The position numbers and the translations under genes are program-made. A DNA stretch of 6,645 nt, taken from the NCBI GenBank assembly GCA_025454125.1, contig JALOPA010000292.1:1-6645 (forward strand), written 5' to 3'. The notes beneath the pieces were generated by a model that saw only the letters and a list, made by a program, of their open reading frames with translations, ran no database searches and had not been told where the DNA came from. This stretch comes from Thermodesulfobacteriota bacterium (lineage in GTDB: Bacteria > Desulfobacterota > DSM-4660 > Desulfatiglandales > HGW-15). Shown here one piece after another: positions 1 through 6,080 of the stretch (positions are counted from its first letter, which is position 1; each line of letters starts with the position of its first letter).

Positions 1-1248
1 GGAACCAAAGACCGACTCGAAACAGATGATGGGCAGAATGCCGACGGAAGCGTCCGGGAATACAAAGGCATGTCTCTCCTGACGAAGGCTGTAGGTGCCA
101 CTGTATCCGCCAAGCTCCAGAGAGTATTTTCCGAGGAAGCCCAGATATTGCACAAAAGGCATGCGTTCGAAAAGGGGCACCAGCTTGGTTTTGTGATAGA
201 ATTGGACCTCGGATCCGGGTGAAAGAAAAAGGGCGGTGTTGAAGGCCTCGTAGAAGAAACCCTCTTCCTTGTTGAAACGGCTTCCCGGAGGGACAGGCTC
301 CCCAACCTTTTGATAGCTGTGAACCCCCACCACACAACTGAGCTTCGCGTATTTTGCTCGAAAATCCGACAGCTGACGATAGTAAGGGGATGTCAAAGGA
401 TTTCTCTCGTCAATCTGCTGTACAATGAGGGTCTCGGGGCCGAAGAGGTAGATGGTTTCCTCGTCGAGGATGGAATCCGCTGTCTTGAAAAATTCTTCCA
501 GGTGTTGAGCTTGTCTCTCAGGCACGAATTTTTCCGTGTAGGGATCCAGGTTGGGCTGGATCAGAGCCACCGTGACGGTTTCTCCCTCCTCCCTGAAATT
601 GATAAACATCTGATAGGAGACCAGAGCAGGGATGAAAACCAGCAGAACGGTTACGGCCCCCATGGGCACGATGGATCCCAACCCCCTTTTCCGATAGGTA
701 TCTCCCAACCCCCTTTTCCGATAGGTATCAGCCATTTTAAAGATCGCAACATTGGTCAGAATAATCCAGAGCGTTCCCCCGCGAACACCTGTATACTCAA
801 CCCATTGAATGAGTTTGGGTGCTGTGGCCAAGGCGTTGCCCAGATTGAGCCAGGGCCAGGCCAGGTCCCAGGACTCGTGAAAATACTCATATCCCATCCA
901 GATCATCAGAAAAGGAAATAACAGGGGAATGTTCAGGCTTGTTCGAACGCGGCTTATGGACCAGAAAATAAGGGCCTGCACAAGGGCATTGGCCAACAGG
1001 ATGAGGATGGCCCCCAACCACTGTGCTTGGGTGATCCACCATGTTCCCAAAACATTCCACAAGAGGAAACTGAGAAAGGCATAATTGAATAGGATGGTGC
1101 GGTTCGGGTGATGCCGGGTTTCCTCCTCCAGGACCAAAAGGGGCACCCAGGCGACGAAAACCGCAAAGAACAAAGACGAAACAGACCAGGGAAGGCCCAA
1201 CAGCAGACCACCGGTGAGGGACAAAAAAAGGTTTCTTCCAGACATCAT
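1..1248 (-). CDS. lnt: Apolipoprotein N-acyltransferase, 5' 416 codons (runs off left edge)
   Basis: Lnt transfers a fatty acyl chain from a phospholipid to the N-terminal cysteine of diacylglyceryl lipoproteins in the inner membrane, the last step of lipoprotein maturation. The frame is open from tandem ATG codons (1248 and 1245) to base 1 with no stop, giving 416 residues; about 100 C-terminal residues, including the last membrane helix, should lie outside. The N-terminal ~212 residues are strongly hydrophobic helices, with GLPWS and FVAWVPLL near the start. The carbon-nitrogen hydrolase (nitrilase) domain begins near residue 226 (VALIQPNLDPYTEKF). All three catalytic residues known from E. 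coli Lnt (Glu267, Lys335, Cys387) have counterparts: Glu272 in GPET, Lys353 in FYHKTKLVP and Cys409 in IICFES. A 9-residue tandem duplication lies at residues 174-191. It starts 178 bases beyond the ugpC stop with no clear Shine-Dalgarno, so the choice between the two ATGs is open. The DPYTEKF and FYHKTKLVP motifs resemble Bacteroidota Lnt proteins as I remember them. Confidence 0.93.
   Translation of the reverse strand, partial: MMSGRNLFLSLTGGLLLGLPWSVSSLFFAVFVAWVPLLVLEEETRHHPNRTILFNYAFLSFLLWNVLGTWWITQAQWLGAILILLANALVQALIFWSISRVRTSLNIPLLFPFLMIWMGYEYFHESWDLAWPWLNLGNALATAPKLIQWVEYTGVRGGTLWIILTNVAIFKMADTYRKRGLGDTYRKRGLGSIVPMGAVTVLLVFIPALVSYQMFINFREEGETVTVALIQPNLDPYTEKFVPERQAQHLEEFFKTADSILDEETIYLFGPETLIVQQIDERNPLTSPYYRQLSDFRAKYAKLSCVVGVHSYQKVGEPVPPGSRFNKEEGFFYEAFNTALFLSPGSEVQFYHKTKLVPLFERMPFVQYLGFLGKYSLELGGYSGTYSLRQERHAFVFPDASVGILPIICFESVFGS
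676..729. repeat. Perfect 27-bp tandem duplication inside lnt
   Basis: Bases 676-702 and 703-729 are identical 27-base units. Because 27 is a multiple of three, lnt stays in frame and encodes DTYRKRGLG twice (residues 174-182 and 183-191). The repeat lies just before the last N-terminal membrane helix, which leads into the periplasmic nitrilase domain, so the loop should be cytoplasmic. Its four Arg/Lys per nine residues fit the positive-inside rule. The exact identity of the copies suggests a recent slippage or duplication event. Confidence 0.95.
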
Positions 1249-1426
1249 GGTTGGACCGTAGGAAATCGTTGACCTGCCTGTTTCAGTCTTCCGTTGTTTT
1301 GAGAGGAGAAATCCGGTCAATACAGAGCGAGAGAAAAGAGGGAGATCTCGCGATCAAGTATCCCACAGGTCGGTCTCGAGGTCCACAAAACTTCCAAAGC
1401 TCTGACCGAAATGCTTGTCCCGATGC

Positions 1427-1927
1427 TCACGACCCGGATAACGAAATTCGATGCCCGGTTTGTTTCTCGAAGAGATGAAGGTTCTTGGGGAGAGCCCGGA
1501 GCGGCAGGACCGTATTCCTGTCCAAATGGTGCACCGCCGGCAGGCGAAGGGTTAAAGAAGTTTTGTCTTCACCAAAATGCCCGTAGACCAGGGTGTCTGC
1601 TCCAAGGATCTCCGCGTGATCCACATGAAGGCGCATGACCGCCTCTTCCTCCGGGGTGAACTCGAAGTGTTCAGGCCTGATGCCGAGCACCACCTCTTGC
1701 CCCCCCTGACCTGGAGCCCCTCCTTCCGGGAGAGAAAGACCCGTGATCCCTGAATGCTCGAATCTCCTGCCGTCCGCACTGAGCCGGACGGTCAGGAAAT
1801 TCATGGACGGGGAACCGATGAATCCGGCAACAAAGGTGGACGCAGGCTTTTCATAGACTTCGAGGGGAGTGCCGATCTGAGCGGCATATCCCTGATCCAT
1901 GACGATCAGGCGATCTCCCAGGGTCAT
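1427..1927 (-). pseudogene. ugpC: ugpC 3' fragment (regulatory/TOBE half of the ATPase)
   Basis: This frame encodes the C-terminal half of the UgpC ATPase. It begins at the conserved [10 protein letters not shown] segment that normally follows the H-loop (THDQVEA in E. coli), then has IGTPLEVYEKPAS, FVAGFIGSPSMNFL (residues 33-46) and the TOBE-type motif LGIRPEH (81-87), ending HLFEKQTGHRISLSGS. These match the UgpC/MalK-family regulatory domain, the part that in E. coli relatives contacts regulators and stabilises the dimer. It has no nucleotide-binding motif of its own. The first ATG (1927-1925) overlaps the stop of the 5' fragment in an ATGA arrangement, so reinitiation could make a free 166-residue domain, but that is speculative. 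The stop is TGA at 1429-1427. The 178 bases between here and lnt show no strong terminator or promoter; the nearest thing is a weak hairpin around 1328-1352 with a 6-bp stem and long loop. Confidence 0.88.
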
Positions 1928-2365
1928 GGCATGCAGCGCCCCATGGCGACACGCTGCCGTTGGCCGCCTGAGAGTTCCCGGGGCTTGCGCTGAAGAAGCT
2001 CGCTCAGTTCAAGGATCCGGGCGGCACGGAGGACCCGGCTCTCTATCTCCGCCTTGTCCATCCCGCGAATTTTGAGCCCGTAGGCCATGTTGTTGTAGAC
2101 CGTCATGTGGGGATAGAGCGCATAGTTCTGAAAGACCATGGCAATGTCCCGCTCCGCAGGCTCCAGACGATTGACCACCCTGTCGCCGATCAGCACGTCT
2201 CCGGTCGTCACCTCTTCAAGGCCGGCGACCATACGCAGGAGCGTGGACTTGCCGCATCCCGAAGGCCCGAGGATGACGACGAATTCCCCATCCCGGATGT
2301 CACAGGTCACGCCGTGGATCACTTCCGTTCTTCCGAACTTTGAAACAAACACAGAAAAAGGCCAT
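1924..2365 (-). pseudogene. ugpC: ugpC 5' fragment (nucleotide-binding half, truncated)
   Basis: This is the N-terminal half of the cytoplasmic ATPase of the glycerol-3-phosphate importer. Visible in order are [13 protein letters not shown], Walker [10 protein letters not shown], the Q-loop region [13 protein letters not shown] and the ABC signature [13 protein letters not shown]. After MGR the frame gives Cys-Met-Pro and a TGA stop (1926-1924). In E. coli UgpC about 51 residues, including Walker B (FLFDEP), the D-loop and the H-loop His, lie between MGR and MTL; here only 8 bases separate those codons, so about 145 bases are missing and the frame is shifted. The frame is open upstream to a TTG at 2415, but that stretch reads through a repeat arm and has no family likeness. 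The better start is ATG 2365-2363, with GGAGGG six bases upstream. It is one base out of frame, and removing one T from the run at 2359-2355 (minus strand) gives [11 protein letters not shown]. Both defects together make this a pseudogene or a sequencing/assembly fault. Confidence 0.88.
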
Positions 2366-2583
2366 GGGAGTCCCTCCAAAAACAGAACAACGAAGACGCC
2401 ACACCTCAGTGGCAAGCTCTAGGCCATGGGTGAGGCGGGCGGAGGGCTGCAGGGGAACTCGCCACGTCATACCCAGCTGGCAGGTGCCGGTGAACCCTCC
2501 CCGCCCGCCTTCGCCGCCCCTTATCTTCAGAGTCTTTCCTGCACACTCTTCGTTTTCTGTTTTTGGAGGGACTCCCATGGCCT
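2359..2583. repeat. Long inverted repeat between ugpE and ugpC (MITE-like palindrome)
   Basis: The arms 2359-2385 and 2557-2583 are perfect 27-bp inverted copies. The match extends inward to about 2396 and 2547 with one extra base in the left arm. A second nested inverted repeat, GC-rich, pairs about 2433-2446 with 2495-2510 apart from two extra bases. The whole can fold as one long hairpin. No open frame in the 150-base interior resembles a transposase. The left arm overlaps the ugpC translation start, including its GGAGGG and ATG. It could be a non-autonomous mobile palindrome or an inverted duplication of the ugpC leader. No clear flanking target duplication was seen. Confidence 0.85.
2363..2377 (-). 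promoter_or_regulatory. Likely native ugpC ribosome binding site and ATG
   Basis: On the minus strand GGAGGG (2377-2372) is followed by the six-base spacer ACTCCC and ATG (2365-2363). This is the only well-placed translation signal in front of the UgpC homology, and it lies at the expected distance from VSKFG. Translation from it runs one base out of phase and stops after about 21 codons at 2300. The same site lies in the arm of the surrounding inverted repeat, so a second copy facing the other way exists at 2565-2579. Confidence 0.6.
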
Positions 2584-2615
2584 GCGCCAATTCATTTCAA
2601 AGAGCTAAACGGTTG

Positions 2616-3458
2616 CTATTTTTCCGTCTCCGTCATACCCCGGATAAACTGTTTCTGCATGAAGAGGACCACGAGGACCGGCGGGATCATGGCCAGCATA
2701 GTGGAGGCCATGATGATGTGCCACTCCGCCTGCCCTTCTCCCACGTCGAGCATGCGCTTGATGCCGATCAACACCGTGTAATAGCTTTCCTGGCTCGTGA
2801 TCAGCAATGGCCAGAGGTACTGGTTCCACCCGTAAATGAAAAGAATCACGAACAGGGCGGCAATGGATGTGCGTGACATGGGAAGGAGAATGTCAAAGAA
2901 AAAGCGGATCGGCCCTCCGCCGTCGATCCTGAGCGCTTCGCACAGCTCATCCGGCACGGTCATGAAAAACTGCCGAAACAGAAAGGTGGCCGTGGCCGAG
3001 GCGATGAGCGGCAAGATGAGGCCGGTGTAGGAATTGAGTATTTTGAGATCCGCAGCCACCTTGTACGTCGGGAGAATGCGCACTTCGACAGGCAGCATGA
3101 GCGTGATGAAGATGAGCCAAAAAAAGAAGAGGCGGAATCGAAACCGGAAATAGACAATGGCAAAGGCCGCCAGAAGAGAAATGGAAATTTTTCCCAAGGT
3201 GATGCCGAGGGCCATGATCAGGCTGTTGAGCATCATCTGGCCCACCGTACTGCCCACATCCCTGGGACCGAGACTGAGGGCTTTGATGTAATTCTCCACG
3301 AGGTGACTCCCGGGAAGCAGGGGGAATCGGGTCGCGATCTCTTCCACCGTGTGGGTGGACGCGACAAAGGTCACGTAAATGGGAAAAACGATAATGACCA
3401 TTCCCAGAAGGAGCGTCGTGTGAGTCAGGAAGGTCAGCCAGGGCCTGTGTTCGACCAT
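2616..3458 (-). CDS. ugpE: Glycerol-3-phosphate ABC transporter permease UgpE
   Basis: UgpE is one of the two inner-membrane channel subunits of the Ugp importer and pairs with UgpA. The 280-residue product is almost the same length as E. coli UgpE (281) and aligns from end to end: EHRPWLTF at the start, LLPGSHLVEN near 47-56, FITLMLPVEVRILPT near 117-131, SATATFLFRQFFMTVPDEL near 154-172, FIYGWNQYLWPLL near 207-219, and a TEK C-terminus. About six hydrophobic segments are visible (around 12-32, 78-103, 110-129, 145-165, 198-220, 249-268). The EAA loop that docks onto the ATPase is residues 174-194 (EALRIDG with a later LP), with Leu in place of the second Ala as a mild variant. The ATG is ten bases after the ugpA stop and has GAGGGA six bases upstream overlapping that stop, so translation is probably coupled to ugpA. 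Confidence 0.97.
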   Translation of the reverse strand: MVEHRPWLTFLTHTTLLLGMVIIVFPIYVTFVASTHTVEEIATRFPLLPGSHLVENYIKALSLGPRDVGSTVGQMMLNSLIMALGITLGKISISLLAAFAIVYFRFRFRLFFFWLIFITLMLPVEVRILPTYKVAADLKILNSYTGLILPLIASATATFLFRQFFMTVPDELCEALRIDGGGPIRFFFDILLPMSRTSIAALFVILFIYGWNQYLWPLLITSQESYYTVLIGIKRMLDVGEGQAEWHIIMASTMLAMIPPVLVVLFMQKQFIRGMTETEK

Positions 3459-3468
3459 AGGGAATCCC

Positions 3469-4350
3469 TCAGTAGTGCACTTTCCTTTCGATGTAGCGGA
3501 ACTGAATCACGGTGAGTGAAATCACCACAATCATGAGAATCACGGATTGGGCTGCGGATCCCCCGAGATCCAGATTGATAACTCCGTCATTATAAACCTT
3601 GAAGACCAGTATATCCGTCGCATAGTTGGGTCCGCCGCGGGTAATGGCGTGAATCACGCCGAAGGTGTCAAAGAAAGCGTAAACAATGTTGACGACAATG
3701 AGGAAAAAGGTCGTCGGCGACAGCAGAGGGAAGACAATAGTCCAGAATCTTCTTGAAGGCGAGGCGCCGTCAATAGCCGCTGCTTCGATCAGGGACTTCG
3801 GGATCGACTGAAGGCCGGCCAGGAAAAAAAGAAAATTGTACGAGATTTGCCTCCAAGCCGCGGCGATGATCACCAGGATCATGGCCTGGTTTCCGTTCAG
3901 CACGTGATCCCAGCGATAGCCCAAGAATTTGAGCACCATGACCACGACCCCCACCGTTGGGTTGAACAAGAAGAACCACAAAACCGCTGCAACGACCGGT
4001 GCGACGGCGTAGGGCCAGATGATGAGGGTTTTGTAAACCATGGCGCCCTTGATCACCCGGTCAGCCATCACGGCGAGGAGAAGGGCGATGGACATGGCCA
4101 GCCCTGCAACTGAAAAACTGAAAATGACAGTGACACGAATGGAATGTAGATAGGCGTCGTTCGTGAAGATATCGATGAAATTGTCCAGACCGGCAAAGGT
4201 ATCGGAAAGCCCGAAGGCGTCGCCCTGGAGCACGGATTGGTAAAGCGCTTGCGATGCCGGGAGGATGAAGAAGACAAGGGTGATGATGATCTGCGGAGCC
4301 ACCAGCAGATAGGGGAGAAGCTTGTTTCTGAAGACAACCCTTTTTTCCAT
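3469..4350 (-). CDS. ugpA: Glycerol-3-phosphate ABC transporter permease UgpA
   Basis: UgpA is the partner of UgpE in the membrane channel of the glycerol-3-phosphate importer. From the ATG at 4350 the product is 293 residues (E. coli UgpA is 295) and starts [20 protein letters not shown], which lines up with the E. coli N-terminus. The frame stays open to a TTG at 4383, which would add 11 residues without a good ribosome site; AAGAGG lies close (two bases) before the ATG, so the start is not certain. About six membrane segments are visible (roughly 11-31, 71-97, 105-128, 155-178, 210-232, 265-283). The EAA loop, [15 protein letters not shown]...FP, is at residues 189-208 and is complete. Other family matches are [29 protein letters not shown] and the C-terminal [10 protein letters not shown]. 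It is separated from ugpB by a 364-base gap with a terminator-like hairpin and a long palindrome, and runs straight into ugpE. Confidence 0.96.
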   Translation of the reverse strand: MEKRVVFRNKLLPYLLVAPQIIITLVFFILPASQALYQSVLQGDAFGLSDTFAGLDNFIDIFTNDAYLHSIRVTVIFSFSVAGLAMSIALLLAVMADRVIKGAMVYKTLIIWPYAVAPVVAAVLWFFLFNPTVGVVVMVLKFLGYRWDHVLNGNQAMILVIIAAAWRQISYNFLFFLAGLQSIPKSLIEAAAIDGASPSRRFWTIVFPLLSPTTFFLIVVNIVYAFFDTFGVIHAITRGGPNYATDILVFKVYNDGVINLDLGGSAAQSVILMIVVISLTVIQFRYIERKVHY

Positions 4351-4390
4351 CGCCTCTTCGCGTGATGCGGGCTTAAGAATCAATCCGAAA

Positions 4391-4658
4391 CATTCTATTG
4401 GGACTTCGGTGCCTTTTCTTTCGTTCCAAGGCCGCCAGGGGCGGCCAGTCTCACGGCCTGCTCATTTCAAGGAGTTACGGACGGGTGATGCCCGCCCGCT
4501 TCGCCTGACGGCTCGCGATTCGGCGGGCAGTGCCTCCCCCCGCGCTGTTCCCCTCGCCTTAGCTCGGGGCCATCGGGTCCCCCATCCCGTAACTCCGTGA
4601 AATGAGGAAGGCCTCCCGCCAGTCACTCCAGAAAAGACGCCAAAGTCCCAATGGAATG
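4391..4658. repeat. Long imperfect palindrome between ugpB and ugpA
   Basis: The outer arms 4391-4419 and 4630-4658 match as inverted copies at 25 of 29 positions, all four differences being transitions. Inner arms 4461-4480 and 4587-4606 match at 19 of 20. A further inverted pair, TGCCCGCC (4489-4496) with GGCGGGCA (4522-4529), sits nearer the centre. Pairing between these blocks is weaker. The element fills most of the 364-base gap between ugpB and ugpA and contains no credible gene. It looks like a MITE/REP-like element or the relic of one. When transcribed it could form a large stem that affects mRNA stability or read-through into ugpAE. Confidence 0.85.
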
Positions 4659-4671
4659 GCACAATGAAAGC

Positions 4672-4696
4672 GACCTGCCCTCGGATAGGGCAGGTC
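4672..4696 (-). terminator. Terminator-like or attenuator hairpin just after ugpB
   Basis: A perfect 10-bp GC-rich stem (GACCTGCCCT / AGGGCAGGTC) with a 5-base loop begins 18 bases after the ugpB stop. On the minus strand it is followed by GCTTTCATT, only moderately T-rich, so it may terminate partly rather than fully. Since ugpA and ugpE lie downstream in the same direction with no obvious promoter seen, a leaky terminator or a 3'-end protecting hairpin for ugpB mRNA fits best. Confidence 0.6.
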
Positions 4697-4714
4697 CATG
4701 CTGAATCGTGGAGT

Positions 4715-6025
4715 CTACTTGTTCTCTTTCTGGAATTTCTCGACCAGCTTGTTCGCCGCATTCACAGCATCGTCCAGGCCCTTCTTGGCCGACTTCTGTC
4801 CGGCAAAGATGGCCTCGAACTCGTTGTCGTTGATGTCTCGTATCTGTGAGAAGTAACCGAACCGGAGTCCTTTGGAATTGTCCGTCGGCTTGTTGAGGGT
4901 CATTTGCTTCAGAGCCGTTTCGAGGCTCGGGTTCTTGTCATAAAAACCTTGCTTTTTGGTCAGCTCATACGCCGCCATGGTGATGGGGAGATACCCTGTG
5001 AATTGGTGCCAGTCGGCCATGACCTCGGGGGAGGAGATGTAATTGAAGAACGCGGCCACACCTTTGTAGTCGTCTGCACTGAGCCCGGCCATGACCCAGA
5101 GGCTGGCTCCTCCGATGATCGTGTTCAGAGGCGCTCCCTTCACGTCCGGCCAGTAGGGCAGCATGCTAGTCCCGAACTCGAACTTGCAGGTTTTGGCGAA
5201 TCCCGCATATCCTGCTGAGGACTCCGTATACATGGCCACCTGCTCTGAAGAGAACTTGGCATTGCCTGTATTGGTGCGGCCTCCGTAGACGAACACCTTG
5301 TCCTTCTGCCAGTCTGCCAACTGCTGAAAATGTTTCACTTGCAGGGGTCCGTTGTAAGTGAGCCGTGCATCGAGCCCTCCAAACCCGTTTGCTTTGGTTC
5401 CGATAGGCACGTTGTGCCAGGCGCTCAAGTTCTCGATATGGATCCAAGAGGTCCAGGCGCTTGAAAATCCACCCTGATACCCCGCAGCCACCAGCTTCTT
5501 GCTGTACTCTGCGACTTCAGGCCACGTTCTGGGCGGTTTGTTGGGGTCCAGCCCTGCTTTCTTGAAACCGTCCTTGCTGTAATAGAGGACAGGGGTCGAA
5601 CTGTTGAAAGGCATGGAAAGCATCCTGCCGTCCGTCGTGCTGTAGTAACCGGTCACTGTGGGGAGATACGCTTTCGGATCAAAGGGCAGCCCCGAGTCTT
5701 TCATCACTTGATAAACCGGTTTAATCGCCCCTTTTGCGGCCATCATGGAGGCGGTTCCCACTTCATAGACCTGAAGAATGTGGGGAGGATTTTTCGCACG
5801 AAACGCTGCAATGCCGGCGGTCATGGTGTCCGCATAGTTCCCCTTGAAGGAGGCGACCACTTCGTACTTGTCCTGGGACTTGTTAAACCCTGCGGCAATG
5901 GAGCTCACTTTCTCTCCCAGTTCACCGCCATGGGCATGCCAGAAATTGATGACTTTTTTCTGCGCCAGCGCATTGGCCGGCACAAGCACCACCATCAAAA
6001 TCGTGATCAGAATCCGTTTGCGCAT
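4715..6025 (-). CDS. ugpB: Periplasmic glycerol-3-phosphate-binding protein UgpB
   Basis: UgpB captures sn-glycerol-3-phosphate (and in relatives glycerophosphodiesters) in the periplasm and delivers it to the UgpAE channel. The 436-residue product (E. coli 438) has a signal peptide, MRKR then a hydrophobic stretch, with likely cleavage after ANALA (21/22). The mature protein follows E. coli UgpB throughout: INFWHAHGGELG, KGNYADTMTAGIAAFR, ILQVYEVGTASMMA, PFNSSTPVLYYSKD, TIIGGASLWVM, WHQFTGYLPIT and the KGLRFG segment. Positions matching the ligand-site residues of E. coli UgpB are kept: Tyr64 (KGNY), Glu88 (VYEVG), Ser142/143 (FNSST), and Trp191 and Trp194 for E. coli Trp169 and Trp172. This favours glycerol-3-phosphate as ligand. 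The start ATG has AGGAGG nine bases upstream (6040-6035). A short palindrome, CCTTCACGAAGG (6055-6044), lies just before the ribosome site. I found no convincing PhoB box or CRP site upstream; a palindromic repeat fills most of the leader. Confidence 0.97.
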   Translation of the reverse strand: MRKRILITILMVVLVPANALAQKKVINFWHAHGGELGEKVSSIAAGFNKSQDKYEVVASFKGNYADTMTAGIAAFRAKNPPHILQVYEVGTASMMAAKGAIKPVYQVMKDSGLPFDPKAYLPTVTGYYSTTDGRMLSMPFNSSTPVLYYSKDGFKKAGLDPNKPPRTWPEVAEYSKKLVAAGYQGGFSSAWTSWIHIENLSAWHNVPIGTKANGFGGLDARLTYNGPLQVKHFQQLADWQKDKVFVYGGRTNTGNAKFSSEQVAMYTESSAGYAGFAKTCKFEFGTSMLPYWPDVKGAPLNTIIGGASLWVMAGLSADDYKGVAAFFNYISSPEVMADWHQFTGYLPITMAAYELTKKQGFYDKNPSLETALKQMTLNKPTDNSKGLRFGYFSQIRDINDNEFEAIFAGQKSAKKGLDDAVNAANKLVEKFQKENK

Positions 6026-6080
6026 GAGTCACATCCTCCTTTCCTTCGTGAAGGTTGAAAAACAGGAACACTCACAAATC

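Noticed and set aside
310..921. A 203-codon plus-strand open frame
   Set aside because: It lies wholly antisense to lnt, whose frame has all catalytic motifs; the product looks like no protein family and contains the lnt tandem repeat read backwards (PPFPIGIS twice).
954..1211. An 85-codon minus-strand frame
   Set aside because: It is an alternative frame inside lnt; the lnt frame gives the expected hydrophobic N-terminus and continues to the window edge.
1249..1426. A terminator or promoter between ugpC and lnt
   Set aside because: Only a 6-bp stem with a 13-base loop and poorly matching promoter hexamers were seen; too weak to call.
2359..2583. An insertion sequence
   Set aside because: The inverted repeats would suit one, but the interior is only about 150 bases with no transposase-like frame and no clear target duplication; a non-autonomous palindrome fits better.
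2340..2876. A 178-codon plus-strand open frame starting near the inverted repeat
   Set aside because: It runs through the palindrome and then antisense to ugpE; composition is His/Arg/Pro-rich and unlike a real protein. The GGAGGG-ATG in the right arm at 2565-2579 is explained by the inverted copy of the ugpC leader.
4351..4383. TTG start that would add 11 residues to UgpA
   Set aside because: No ribosome site precedes it and the ATG at 4350 gives the family length and a matching N-terminus; not excluded, since the ATG has a short spacing to AAGAGG.
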